Assembly (NCBI RefSeq): GCF_008520265.1 | Contig: NZ_VIQM01000026.1 | Location: 31,902 to 64,354 of the forward strand | Reading direction: 5' to 3' | From: Sphingobacterium cavernae | GTDB taxonomy: Bacteria > Bacteroidota > Bacteroidia > Sphingobacteriales > Sphingobacteriaceae | DNA length: 32,453 nt | Shown here: positions 17,551-26,009 of the stretch, piece after piece | Position numbering within the stretch: the stretch's first letter is position 1 | Layout of the letters: each line of letters begins with the position of its first letter | Notes under the pieces: generated by a model | Database searches by the model: none | Seen by the model: the letters and a program-made list of their open reading frames with translations, nothing else | Told to the model about the DNA's origin: nothing | Position numbers and translations under genes: made by a program

Positions 17551-18699
17551 ATGTACACGAATCACGACAACGAGCAGTTAGCTTTAGTGCGCGAAAGTGC
17601 CAGAGAATTTGCAAAAACATATATCAAACCCTACGTAATGGATTGGGATGAACGCCAACATTTTCCAGTTGATCTATTTCACAAAATGGGTGAATACGGT
17701 TTTATGGGTATTTTGGTGCCCGAAGAATACGGCGGTGCTGGACTGAATTATCAAGAATATATAACTATTCTAGATGAAATATCAAAAGTCTGTGGATCTA
17801 TTGGTCTTTCTGTAGCTGCGCATAATTCGTTATGTACAAATCATATTTTATCCTTTGCAAATGAGGAACAAAAGAAAAAATATTTACCAAAATTAGCATC
17901 AGGAGAATGGATAGGCGCCTGGGGATTAACAGAAACAGGGTCTGGTTCAGACGCAGGTGGAATGACAACAACCGCAGTTCAAGATGGAGATTACTGGATT
18001 TTGAATGGTTCTAAAACTTTTATTACGCATGCCATCAGTGGGCATGTGTCGGTCGTGATGGCTCGCACGGGTAATATAGGTGATAAGCATGCCATGAGTG
18101 CATTTATTGTAGAAAAAGGAACAGAAGGTTTCACTTCTGGAAAAAAAATTGATAAATTAGGGATGCGAGCATCAGAAACTGCTTTCTTGTTTTTTGATAA
18201 TTGTCGTGTGCATAAGTATCAGGTTATTGGAGAGATTGGTAATGGTTTTGTTCAGGCACTTAAATTATTAGATGGAGGTCGTATTTCTATCGCTGCCTTG
18301 TCATTAGGTATTGCGCGCGGAGCTTATGAATGTGCATTGCGTTATGCAAATGAGCGAGAGCAATTCAATCAAAAGATCTATGATTTCCAGGATGTATCTT
18401 TCACAATAGCGGATATGGCTACGAAAATAGATGCATCTGAACTCTTAATCAGAAGGGCAGGTTATTTAAAAGATAACCAGCAGAAAGTTACGAAAGAAAG
18501 TGCAATGGCAAAATTATATGCCTCGGAAGTAGCAGTAGAGGTTGCAAATCAATCTGTGCAAATACATGGCGGATATGGCTTCACAAAAGACTATCCAGCG
18601 GAGAAATTTTTTAGAGACGCTAAATTATGTACAATTGGGGAAGGCACAAGCGCTATACAAAAAATGGTCATTTCACGTGAAATTAAAAAGGATGTCTAA
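17551..18699 (+). CDS. Acyl-CoA dehydrogenase (candidate isovaleryl-/short-chain acyl-CoA dehydrogenase)
   Basis: 382 residues, complete. FAD/substrate blocks GLTETGSGSDAGGMTTTA (125-142), KTFITHAISG, GRISIAALSLGIARGAYE and QIHGGYGFTKDYP are all present. The base position is informative: Glu364 in IGEGTSAIQ is where medium- and short-chain dehydrogenases keep the catalytic Glu, whereas characterised isovaleryl-CoA dehydrogenases have Gly/Ala here and use a Glu on an earlier helix. The corresponding earlier region here reads LDGGRISIA, without Glu. The genomic neighbours (mccB, HMG-CoA lyase, crotonase, aacS) still point to leucine breakdown. The gene ends with a parS-like palindrome and overlaps the next gene by 8 bp. 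Confidence 0.9.
   Translation: MYTNHDNEQLALVRESAREFAKTYIKPYVMDWDERQHFPVDLFHKMGEYGFMGILVPEEYGGAGLNYQEYITILDEISKVCGSIGLSVAAHNSLCTNHILSFANEEQKKKYLPKLASGEWIGAWGLTETGSGSDAGGMTTTAVQDGDYWILNGSKTFITHAISGHVSVVMARTGNIGDKHAMSAFIVEKGTEGFTSGKKIDKLGMRASETAFLFFDNCRVHKYQVIGEIGNGFVQALKLLDGGRISIAALSLGIARGAYECALRYANEREQFNQKIYDFQDVSFTIADMATKIDASELLIRRAGYLKDNQQKVTKESAMAKLYASEVAVEVANQSVQIHGGYGFTKDYPAEKFFRDAKLCTIGEGTSAIQKMVISREIKKDV
18670..18683. promoter_or_regulatory. parS-like palindrome at the end of the acyl-CoA dehydrogenase gene
   Basis: ATTTCACGTGAAAT is a perfect 14-bp palindrome containing the parS core TTTCACGTGAAA; extended to 16 bases it matches canonical parS at 12 positions. It encodes VISREIK in the dehydrogenase, a segment conserved in the protein family, which weakens the case. 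Confidence 0.4.
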
Positions 18700-19537
18700 C
18701 CCTTCAGAAATTAAAATTATTGATTGTCCCCGCGATGCGATTCAAGGTAGAACAAGTATTATACGCCCTGAAAAGAAAATTCAACATATTAATAAGCTAA
18801 TCAAAAGTAATCTATTCGAATATATAGATTTTGGTTCTTTTGTATCTGACAAAGCAGTTCCTCAAATGCAAGATACAAGCTATGTCGTGCATGGTATTGA
18901 AAAAATTAACAATACAAAATTACTAACTGTAGTTGCTAACACTAAAGGAGCTTTACACGCAAAAGCATTTGAAAAAATAGATTATTTGGGGTATCCTTTT
19001 TCTATTTCCGAAACTTTTCAAAAAAGAAATACTAATTCATCTATTGATAAGTCATTTAATACTGTAGAGGAGATATTGACTACGATAGCCAGTAATCATC
19101 AAGAGTTGGTAATTTACATTTCAATGGCTTTTGGCAATCCGTATGCTGATCATTGGAGTGAAGATTTGGTATTGAAGTGGGTTGATAAATTAAAAGATTT
19201 AGGTATTAAACGGTTTTCAATCGCAGACACGACAAGTGAGGCTACTGTAATAGGCGTTAATTCATTATTCAAAAGTTTGTTTAAAGAATTTCCTAGTTTA
19301 GATTTTAGCGCACATCTACATAGTACTACTTACCAAGCTCTAGAAAAAATAAATGCGGCTTACGAAGGAGGCTGTAGACGTTTTGAAGGGGCAATGATGG
19401 GATTTGGAGGCTGTCCATTTGCACAGGACGAATTAGTTGGAAATATTCCTACTGAAATGTTGCTAAATAGGTTTAATATAGGTGCACCTATCAATATTAA
19501 TAAATTAAAAATTAGCTTTTTTGAAATGATAAGTTAA
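18692..19537 (+). CDS. Hydroxymethylglutaryl-CoA lyase
   Basis: 281 residues. It cleaves HMG-CoA to acetyl-CoA and acetoacetate, the last step of leucine degradation. Catalytic PRD is at 13-15 (IIDCPRDAIQG), metal-binding HLH at 208-210 (SAHLHSTTYQALEKI), and the reactive Cys241 lies in the family signature GAMMGFGGCPFAQDE. Divergent wording (CPRDAIQG in place of the usual GPRDGLQ) marks a distant branch but keeps the key residues. The ATG at 18692 overlaps the end of the dehydrogenase gene by 8 bp; a longer in-frame reading from 18542 would lie entirely inside that gene and has no family similarity. Translational coupling is likely. Confidence 0.88.
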   Translation: MSNPSEIKIIDCPRDAIQGRTSIIRPEKKIQHINKLIKSNLFEYIDFGSFVSDKAVPQMQDTSYVVHGIEKINNTKLLTVVANTKGALHAKAFEKIDYLGYPFSISETFQKRNTNSSIDKSFNTVEEILTTIASNHQELVIYISMAFGNPYADHWSEDLVLKWVDKLKDLGIKRFSIADTTSEATVIGVNSLFKSLFKEFPSLDFSAHLHSTTYQALEKINAAYEGGCRRFEGAMMGFGGCPFAQDELVGNIPTEMLLNRFNIGAPININKLKISFFEMIS

Positions 19538-19542
19538 ATTGC

Positions 19543-20244
19543 ATGTATAAATATATTAAGGTTCAAAAAATAGGATATCAGTTTTTATTGACATTATCTA
19601 GATCGGAGAAAAGAAATGCTTTTACGCCGACAATGGTCAATGAGATTTATCATGCTTTTCAAGAAGCTAATAATGATCATGAAATAAAGATTGTCTTAAT
19701 TAAGGCTGAAGGTCCTGTTTTTTGTGCTGGAATGGATTTGAAAGCATTTGAAAATCCTAAATTAGATATTCATAATCCTACAATATCTAACCAAAATATT
19801 TCATTTGGTCAGGTATTTGATCAATTGTTTAAACCATCTATAGCAATAGTTGAGGGAAATGTGATAGCTGGCGGATTTCTTATTATTTTGGGCTGTACTT
19901 ATGTATTTTGCAAACGTGAGGTCCGATTTAGGCTGCCTGAACTCGAAATTGGTTTGTTTCCTTTTCAAGTTATGGCCAGCCTCTTAAAGGTGATGCCTGA
20001 AAAACAAGCTTTACAACTGTGTCTACATACTGAATATTTTGATGCTGAAAAAGCTAAAGAATACGGTCTAGTAGATGGACTTTTGGAAGAAATAAACTTA
20101 GCTACTTTTATTTCTTCGTTCGCTAGTAAATCGACTAAAGCTATTAAAAATGGGATTCAAGCTTTACGAACTTTGCCGAGTGTAGATTACACTGAACGGT
20201 ATAAATATTTGAAAGAAGTATTGGATGCGCTTAAAGAAAAATAA
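19543..20244 (+). CDS. Crotonase-family protein, candidate methylglutaconyl-CoA hydratase
   Basis: 233 residues, slightly shorter than the usual 255-265. Oxyanion-hole pieces are CAGMDLKAF (61-69) and GNVIAGG (105-111). Of the two catalytic glutamates of enoyl-CoA hydratase, the second is kept (Glu133 in RLPELEIGL) while the first position is Leu113. Loss of the first Glu and a GLFPFQVMASLLKVM stretch resemble bacterial LiuC-type methylglutaconyl-CoA hydratases. It starts 5 bp after the HMG-CoA lyase stop and would catalyse the step just before it in leucine breakdown. Its stop abuts that of convergent scpA with no space for a terminator. Confidence 0.75.
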   Translation: MYKYIKVQKIGYQFLLTLSRSEKRNAFTPTMVNEIYHAFQEANNDHEIKIVLIKAEGPVFCAGMDLKAFENPKLDIHNPTISNQNISFGQVFDQLFKPSIAIVEGNVIAGGFLIILGCTYVFCKREVRFRLPELEIGLFPFQVMASLLKVMPEKQALQLCLHTEYFDAEKAKEYGLVDGLLEEINLATFISSFASKSTKAIKNGIQALRTLPSVDYTERYKYLKEVLDALKEK

Positions 20245-21024
20245 CTATTCTTCATCTTCATCAAAGGATTCTTCAGGAGCATTTGGATCTTTTGTAGCTA
20301 CTGCGAAGTTATTATACCCCATCCCGACTTCAATTTCCAATAGTTTTTGTTGAAGCATTTCTAATATTGCTAAGAAATTGAATACAAATTGCACTCTGTT
20401 TTCTGAGTTTTTCAGGATCATTTGAAAATCTAGCTTTTTATTTAAATCCAAAAGCGCAGAAAGTGCATCTTTTTGTTGCTCGATAGTATAAGGAAACTTG
20501 ACAACGGTATGCGTGACAGGAACCACACGATGTGTGAAATGATACATCATCTTTTCATACACCATCATCAATTTGTACAAATCAAATGAAGCTAATTCTT
20601 CTTCCGAAATTTGACGTTTGGTGTGTTTGAGATCAAAAGTGATATTTGCGCGCTGATGTAGTTTTTCTCTATTTGATTCCAATACTTTTAAATCTTCACA
20701 AACATCTTTGAATTGCTTGTAAAGTATAAGTTTTTGAACAAGTTGTTCTTTCAGATCAACTTCGTTCTCATTTTCGTCCAATTCAGGACGAGGAAGCAGC
20801 ATTTTAGCTTTGATGCGCATCAAGGTTGATGCAACGAAAATAAATTCCGACGCTAATTCTATATTAAGGGAATGCATTTTTTGGATATAGTCCAAAAAAT
20901 CGTCCGTTATTCTGGAGATTGGAATATCATGTATATTGAGCTCATCACGTTCGATAAAGAACAACAACAAGTCAAAAGGACCCTCGAATTGCTCGAGTTT
21001 TATTTCGTAATTTGTGGCTTCCAT
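20245..21024 (-). CDS. scpA: Segregation and condensation protein A (ScpA)
   Basis: 259 residues of the kleisin family. The N-terminal YEIKLEQFEGPFDLLLFFIE and ELNIHDIPISRITDDFLDYI are the diagnostic ScpA blocks that bind the SMC neck; the middle is charged and helical, and the tail is acidic (EESFDEDEE). ScpA closes the SMC ring that ParB loads at parS, so its presence near four parS-type palindromes is functionally coherent. The ATG at 21022-21024 is preferred over an upstream in-frame TTG at 21036 because that TTG lies inside the -7 promoter element. scpB and smc are not in the window. Confidence 0.92.
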   Translation of the reverse strand: MEATNYEIKLEQFEGPFDLLLFFIERDELNIHDIPISRITDDFLDYIQKMHSLNIELASEFIFVASTLMRIKAKMLLPRPELDENENEVDLKEQLVQKLILYKQFKDVCEDLKVLESNREKLHQRANITFDLKHTKRQISEEELASFDLYKLMMVYEKMMYHFTHRVVPVTHTVVKFPYTIEQQKDALSALLDLNKKLDFQMILKNSENRVQFVFNFLAILEMLQQKLLEIEVGMGYNNFAVATKDPNAPEESFDEDEE

Positions 21025-21033
21025 ATAATGGAT

Positions 21034-21041
21034 CAAAAATA
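21034..21041 (-). promoter_or_regulatory. -7 promoter element for scpA
   Basis: Minus strand reads TATTTTTG, an exact TAnnTTTG match, ending 9 bases before the scpA ATG. Transcription would start almost at the start codon. Confidence 0.5.
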
Positions 21042-21172
21042 CGCATTTAGTAATTAATAATTGTTTTAAAACAGGAAACTAAAACATTGGTCACAATTAT
21101 TTGTATATATATATACCAATTAATGGAATAAATCTGTTACTTTGTAACTTATTTTCAAACTTATTTTAAGGT

Positions 21173-23101
21173 ATGCAAATAGAAGCAGGAGCACTTTTAA
21201 AAAATATTCTTTATCCTTCGGATTTGAGAAAGCTTAAAGAATCGGATTTAGAAGAAATTTGTAAAGAGCTCAGACAATTCATTATTGATATAGTTTCTGT
21301 CAATGGTGGTCATTTTGCGGCGAGTTTGGGCGTCGTAGAGTTGACAGTAGCTCTTCATTATGTGTTGAATACTCCTTATGATCAAATAGTATTTGATGTA
21401 GGACATCAAGCCTATGGTCATAAAATACTCACAGGTCGTAGAGAACAATTCCATACAAATAGATTATTAGGTGGTATATCAGGGTTTCCTAAACGTGAGG
21501 AAAGTGAATATGATGCGTTTGGAGTAGGTCACTCTTCCACTTCTATTTCAGCGGCTTTAGGTATGGCTGTAGCTTCAGCATACAAAGGAGAAACAGATAG
21601 ACAACATGTCGCTATCATTGGTGATGGTGCATTGACAGGCGGTATGGCTTTTGAAGCTTTGAATCACGCGGGCATTGAGAAATCAAATTTATTGGTTATT
21701 CTGAATGACAACTGTATGTCTATAGACCCGAATGTAGGCGCATTAAAGGAATATTTGACAAGTATAACTACTTCTAAGAGTTACAATAAATTTAGAGATG
21801 AGCTGATTTCTGTATTAGCTAAAATATCCAAAAATGGTCCTGATGCGTACGGTTGGGCTAAGAAATTAGAACAAAGCATTAAAGGTACTCTTCTGAAGAA
21901 TGCTAATCTTTTCGAGTCTTTAAATTTTAGATATTTCGGACCAGTGGATGGACACGATGTCAATAAACTGGCTAAGACTTTAGAAGATTTAAAAAGTATA
22001 AATGGTCCTAAACTTTTGCACGTTGTCACAGTAAAAGGAAAGGGATATTCTCTAGCAGAGAAAGATCAAACGAAATGGCATGCGCCAGGTTTATTTGATA
22101 AAATTACGGGAGAAATTAAGAAAACGGTTTATGAAAAGCCGCAGCCTCCAAAATATCAAGATGTATTTGGTCACACATTAGTGGAATTGGCGGAAGCTAA
22201 TGACAAAATAATGGGTATAACTCCCGCTATGCCAAGTGGCTCGTCGATGAATATTATGATGAATGCGATGCCAGATCGTGCATTTGATGTAGGTATTGCT
22301 GAGCAACATGCTGTTACATTTAGTGCAGGATTAGCTACACAGGGGCTTGTTCCATTTTGTAATATCTATTCGTCATTCATGCAACGTGCTTATGATCAGG
22401 TGATTCATGATGTCGCATTGCAAAAATTAAATGTAGTGTTTTGCTTGGATCGAGCAGGTTTGGTTGGTGCAGATGGTCCTACGCATCATGGTGCTTATGA
22501 TGTAGCTTTTATGCGCTGTATACCTAATCTTACGATAGCGGCGCCTATGAATGAGGAAGAGCTGCGTAATATGATGTACACATCCCAACTGGAGGATATG
22601 GGTCCTTTTGTGATTCGTTATCCAAGAGGAAATGGTGTTATGCCTGATTGGAAGCGCCCATTCAAAGCATTGCCTATTGGTAAAGGCCGCAAATTAATGG
22701 ATGGCGAAGAGGTTGCTATAATTACTTTAGGTCATATAGGTAATGAAGCTGCTAAAGCAATAATAGAATTAAATACTGAAGGAATTTATCCTGCACACTA
22801 TGACATTCGTTTTGTAAAACCAATTGATGAGGACTTGTTACACGAGGTTTTCCAAAAATTCAATAAAGTAATAACTGTGGAAGACGGGGTGCTACCTGGT
22901 GGTTTCGGGTCTGCGGTATTGGAATTCATGTCTAATAACAATTATTCTGCACAGGTAATTCGTCTTGGTATTCCTGATGAGATTGTGGAACACGGTGAAC
23001 AAACTGAACTTTGGAATATATGTAAATACGATGCGAAGTCAATTTCTGAAATATGTAAAAAGTTGGTTAAAACTTTGCCTACGCATTCACAAGTGGGATA
23101 A
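21173..23101 (+). CDS. dxs: 1-deoxy-D-xylulose-5-phosphate synthase Dxs
   Basis: 642 residues, full length. Transketolase-like thiamine diphosphate enzyme that condenses pyruvate and glyceraldehyde 3-phosphate to DXP, feeding isoprenoid, thiamine and pyridoxal synthesis. Seen: [18 protein letters not shown] (about 44-61), [30 protein letters not shown], the ThDP motif [19 protein letters not shown]...NDN (about 149-182), and in the second half [17 protein letters not shown] (catalytic Glu) and [19 protein letters not shown]. Upstream, TTACTTTG (21137-21144) is a 7-of-8 match to the -7 element. Divergent from scpA. Confidence 0.97.
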   Translation: MQIEAGALLKNILYPSDLRKLKESDLEEICKELRQFIIDIVSVNGGHFAASLGVVELTVALHYVLNTPYDQIVFDVGHQAYGHKILTGRREQFHTNRLLGGISGFPKREESEYDAFGVGHSSTSISAALGMAVASAYKGETDRQHVAIIGDGALTGGMAFEALNHAGIEKSNLLVILNDNCMSIDPNVGALKEYLTSITTSKSYNKFRDELISVLAKISKNGPDAYGWAKKLEQSIKGTLLKNANLFESLNFRYFGPVDGHDVNKLAKTLEDLKSINGPKLLHVVTVKGKGYSLAEKDQTKWHAPGLFDKITGEIKKTVYEKPQPPKYQDVFGHTLVELAEANDKIMGITPAMPSGSSMNIMMNAMPDRAFDVGIAEQHAVTFSAGLATQGLVPFCNIYSSFMQRAYDQVIHDVALQKLNVVFCLDRAGLVGADGPTHHGAYDVAFMRCIPNLTIAAPMNEEELRNMMYTSQLEDMGPFVIRYPRGNGVMPDWKRPFKALPIGKGRKLMDGEEVAIITLGHIGNEAAKAIIELNTEGIYPAHYDIRFVKPIDEDLLHEVFQKFNKVITVEDGVLPGGFGSAVLEFMSNNNYSAQVIRLGIPDEIVEHGEQTELWNICKYDAKSISEICKKLVKTLPTHSQVG

Positions 23102-23470
23102 CGCTTTAGTATTAAAAATATAATTAAAAAGCCACAAATTTTGTGGCTCTTTTTCTTTTAATATAATGGAATATTTTACTTATTTTAGGTGTAGAAAGTT
23201 TTCCACAAGCTTATAAATAAACCTCAATAAAAGTTTTGTTTTTTGATTTAATTTATCTTTATTAAAGAGGTGTGGAAAAGTTTGATTTAACATCAAAATA
23301 TGAACCTGTGATCATTAAAATTTAACTTAACTAATTGATTATTAATGATTTTTATTTTTTTTATAGTTTAACTTTTTTAGGTGAGAAATTTTTGTCATCT
23401 TCGTTGAAAGGGAAAGTTATAAACAATTTTTGTATCAATAATTGGTTATCAAGTTATTAACAATTTAAGA
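23102..23470. other. Gene-free gap upstream of dnaA: dxs terminator plus DnaA boxes
   Basis: 369 bp, AT-rich. It starts with the dxs terminator (23130-23155). Two exact DnaA boxes follow in opposite orientation: TTTTCCACA at 23199-23207 and TGTGGAAAA at 23271-23279, with a near match TTATAAACA at 23417-23425. This is most simply the autoregulated dnaA promoter region, but it is also the alternative oriC candidate. I could not identify a convincing -7 element for dnaA. Confidence 0.55.
23130..23155 (+). terminator. Intrinsic terminator of dxs
   Basis: Stem AGCCACA/TGTGGCT with an AATTT loop, followed by CTTTTTCTTTT; A run on the upstream side. Confidence 0.8.
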
Positions 23471-24898
23471 ATGGAAAAAACGTATACAAGTGTTTGGATT
23501 AATTGTCTTCAAGTGATTAAAGACAACATTCCGGCGCAAAGTTATAAGACATGGTTCGAACCTGTGAAAGCAGTTCGTTTGGAGGAGAACGTTTTAACTA
23601 TTCAAGTGCCTAGTTTATTTTTTTACGAGTGGTTGGAAGAACATTATGTAGGTATCCTACGTAAGACGGTGAAGAAATTTTTAGGAGAACAAGGAAGATT
23701 AGAGTATAATATTGTAGTAGAGAAATCGTCTACTAACACGCCTTATACAACTAATCTACCATCTAATGGTAATGGTGCTGAAGGCAAAAAGCAGTCTATA
23801 CCTGTCCCTGTAGCATTAAACAAAAATATAAAGAACCCTTTTGTCATTCCAGGACTTAAAAAGCTACAAGTTGATCCGCAATTGAATCAAAACTACACGT
23901 TTGAGAATTTTGTGGAAGGCGAATGTAACCGTCTGGCACGATCTGCCGGTTATGCTGTAGCAAATAAACCTGGAGGAACTTCTTTTAATCCGTTAATGTT
24001 ATATGGTGATGTAGGTTTAGGCAAGACACACTTGGCTCAAGCTATAGGTAATGAGATCAAGAGGAATTTACCAGATAAGTTGGTTATCTATGTTTCTTGT
24101 GAAAAATTCTGTCAGCAATTCGTGGACTCATTGAAAAACAATACAATCAATGATTTTGTGAATTTTTACCAAGCAATGGACGTCATTATTATGGATGATG
24201 TACACAATTTTGCTGGAAAGGAAAAAACACAGGATATTTTCTTCCACATCTTCAATCATTTGCATCAATCTGGAAAGCAAATTATTTTGACTTCAGACAA
24301 ACCACCTAAAGACTTGTCTGGTTTGGAAGAACGTTTGTTAAGTCGTTTTAAATGGGGATTATCTGCGGATATTCAAATTCCAGATTTGGAAACAAGAATG
24401 GCTATCTTGAAGAAGAAAATGTATTCTGATGGTATTGAGCTTCCAGAGACAGTCGTGGAATATGTTGCTACACAAATCGATAATAGCGTACGTGAATTAG
24501 AAGGCGCTATGGTTTCATTGTTGGCACAATCTACGCTTAACAAGAAAGAAATAGACTTGAATCTAGCGAAGTCTATGCTGAAGAATTTCGTTAAGAATAC
24601 GCATAAGGAGATTTCGATGGAGTATATTCAGAAATTGGTATGTGAGTATTTTGAAGTTCCGGTAGAGATGGTTAAATCAAAAGTACGTAAACGCGAAATC
24701 GTACAGGCGCGTCAAATTTCCATGTACTTGGCTAAAAATCACACTAAATCTTCACTTAAGACGATTGGTAACTTCTTTGGTGGTCGTGACCACTCTACAG
24801 TTATCTACGCTTGCCAAACAGTTGAGGATTTGATCGAAACGGACAAGAAGTTTAAAACATATGTCCAAGACATTCAGAAGAAATTAAAAACTTCGTAA
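23471..24898 (+). CDS. dnaA: Chromosomal replication initiator DnaA
   Basis: 475 residues with the standard four domains: helical domain I (about 1-85, WINCLQVIKDNIPAQSYKTW), a short variable linker (about 86-125), AAA+ domain III with Walker A GDVGLGKTH (179-187) and Walker B VIIMDD (238-243), and the C-terminal DNA-binding domain IV with the family signature GGRDHSTVIYACQ near residue 440. It binds the 9-mer boxes found in the two large gaps of this window and opens oriC. dnaN is not its neighbour here, unlike in many bacteria, but lies 5.3 kb downstream. It has its own terminator and is likely monocistronic. Confidence 0.98.
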   Translation: MEKTYTSVWINCLQVIKDNIPAQSYKTWFEPVKAVRLEENVLTIQVPSLFFYEWLEEHYVGILRKTVKKFLGEQGRLEYNIVVEKSSTNTPYTTNLPSNGNGAEGKKQSIPVPVALNKNIKNPFVIPGLKKLQVDPQLNQNYTFENFVEGECNRLARSAGYAVANKPGGTSFNPLMLYGDVGLGKTHLAQAIGNEIKRNLPDKLVIYVSCEKFCQQFVDSLKNNTINDFVNFYQAMDVIIMDDVHNFAGKEKTQDIFFHIFNHLHQSGKQIILTSDKPPKDLSGLEERLLSRFKWGLSADIQIPDLETRMAILKKKMYSDGIELPETVVEYVATQIDNSVRELEGAMVSLLAQSTLNKKEIDLNLAKSMLKNFVKNTHKEISMEYIQKLVCEYFEVPVEMVKSKVRKREIVQARQISMYLAKNHTKSSLKTIGNFFGGRDHSTVIYACQTVEDLIETDKKFKTYVQDIQKKLKTS

Positions 24899-24929
24899 GA
24901 AGGAACGAAATAATTTTAGTGGTAAAATG

Positions 24930-24958
24930 AAAAGGCGGAAATTAATTCCGCCTTTTTT
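24930..24958 (+). terminator. Intrinsic terminator of dnaA
   Basis: Perfect 11-bp stem AAAAGGCGGAA/TTCCGCCTTTT with loop ATTAA, followed by further T residues. With A residues on the other side it may also serve the convergent small gene on the minus strand. Confidence 0.88.
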
Positions 24959-25010
24959 GATTCATGAAATCAGTGATTTCTAAAATTGCAATAAATTATG
25001 AATTAGATTT

Positions 25011-25403
25011 TTAGTTGTTTCCTTCTTCTTTTTTCTCTTCTTTATGTTCAGCTTGCTCTTCTTCTTTTTTACCTTTTTGCTCTTCTAAATATTTAGCGAA
25101 AGCTACTTTTTGATCATCATTTAGTTGTTCTGATATTTTTTGATGAGCAGTAGCTTGAGCAGCTTCAATTTGTTGTTTTACTACATCAGCAGCTAATGTT
25201 GTGTCTGCTTTGATTGCGTGTTTGGCAGTAACTTTTTCCAATACTATAGTAAATATAGCCGCTTGTTGATCTTCATTCAATGTCAAGACTTGTGTCAGCT
25301 CATCGACTTTTTGTTTTGCTTTTGTTTCTGGATTAATGTCTTGTGCAAATGTTAATGTAATTGCAAATAAAAAGCTTAGACCTGTTAAAATTAATTTTCT
25401 CAT
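25011..25403 (-). CDS. Small exported Spy/CpxP-like protein
   Basis: 130 residues. Signal peptide with likely cleavage after ITLTFAQ (about residue 21). The mature part is helical and carries VLTLNEDQQAAIFTIV, the LTxxQ-type motif of Spy/CpxP periplasmic proteins, repeated weakly as ISEQLNDDQKVAFAKYL. The last 25 residues are almost only Lys, Glu and Gln, probably disordered. Spy-like proteins act as periplasmic chaperones or stress modulators; the role here is inferred only. It forms a tandem pair with the next gene on the same strand. Confidence 0.75.
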   Translation of the reverse strand: MRKLILTGLSFLFAITLTFAQDINPETKAKQKVDELTQVLTLNEDQQAAIFTIVLEKVTAKHAIKADTTLAADVVKQQIEAAQATAHQKISEQLNDDQKVAFAKYLEEQKGKKEEEQAEHKEEKKEEGNN

Positions 25404-25520
25404 AGCATTTAAAATTTATGTGTTTACTCTTTTATTAATTCATTTAGTACTATAACTGTTGAAAAGGGTAAAATGTTGTGTTGATTGTATCTTGTTTGTT
25501 ACAATTTAACATGTTTTAAC

Positions 25521-25554
25521 AAAAAAGGGCTTATTTCAACGAAATAAGCCCTTT
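25521..25554 (-). terminator. Terminator of the upstream Spy-like gene
   Basis: Perfect 14-bp stem AAAGGGCTTATTTC/GAAATAAGCCCTTT with an AAC loop. On the minus strand it is followed by a T run (A run at 25521-25526 on the plus strand), 20 bp past the stop of the gene at 25574. Confidence 0.85.
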
Positions 25555-25573
25555 AGTTAATATGTGTATACTA

Positions 25574-25951
25574 CTAGTTGTTTGGTCTTTGGCCACCAAA
25601 GCCTCTTCCTCGTTGACTAGCTATCTCATCATATTTTTTTCCTTGTTCTTCATTTAAGAAAGTTTTCACCTTTTTAGTTTGTTTTTCACGAATAGCTCTC
25701 ATACTATTCATTGCAGCTTCACGATCGTCTCCTGCGTTACTAAAAACTTTTTGCATTTCCACAGAAGAAGCTAAAACATATTTTTTGATGGAGTCTTGTT
25801 GTGTTTGTGTAAGGTTTAGTTCTTTTGTAAGACGTTCCATTTGCATTTTCGTCATTTCTTCAGGCGTACGTTGCTGACGTGGACCACCTTGTTGCGCATT
25901 AGCAAGCCCCAAGCTTAATACTAATGCTAATAAAGTAATTACACTTTTCAT
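25574..25951 (-). CDS. Small exported LTxxQ-motif (Spy/CpxP-like) protein
   Basis: 125 residues. Signal peptide MKSVITLLALVLSLGLANAQ, with cleavage expected at or after Ala-Asn-Ala. The mature protein is helical and basic, with LNLTQTQQDSIKKYV (about 47-61) as the LTxxQ motif and FLNEEQGKKYDEI as its second-half partner, and ends in a Gly/Arg-rich tail. This arrangement is common in small Bacteroidota periplasmic proteins. It has its own terminator and so is transcribed separately from the gene at 25011. Confidence 0.78.
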   Translation of the reverse strand: MKSVITLLALVLSLGLANAQQGGPRQQRTPEEMTKMQMERLTKELNLTQTQQDSIKKYVLASSVEMQKVFSNAGDDREAAMNSMRAIREKQTKKVKTFLNEEQGKKYDEIASQRGRGFGGQRPNN

Positions 25952-26009
25952 AAGTTTTAAATGTTTTTAAGTTTATAATTGAACTTAGACTCTAACTTGA
26001 TGAAATAGT

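Noticed and set aside
18542..18691. N-terminal extension of HMG-CoA lyase reaching back into the acyl-CoA dehydrogenase gene
   Set aside because: The extra 50 residues are an out-of-frame reading of conserved dehydrogenase sequence; the family begins at SEIKIIDCPRD.
21103..21116. GTATATATATATAC palindrome between scpA and dxs
   Set aside because: A simple TA dinucleotide run; nothing shows it is more than AT-rich spacer, though it could ease melting at the divergent promoters.
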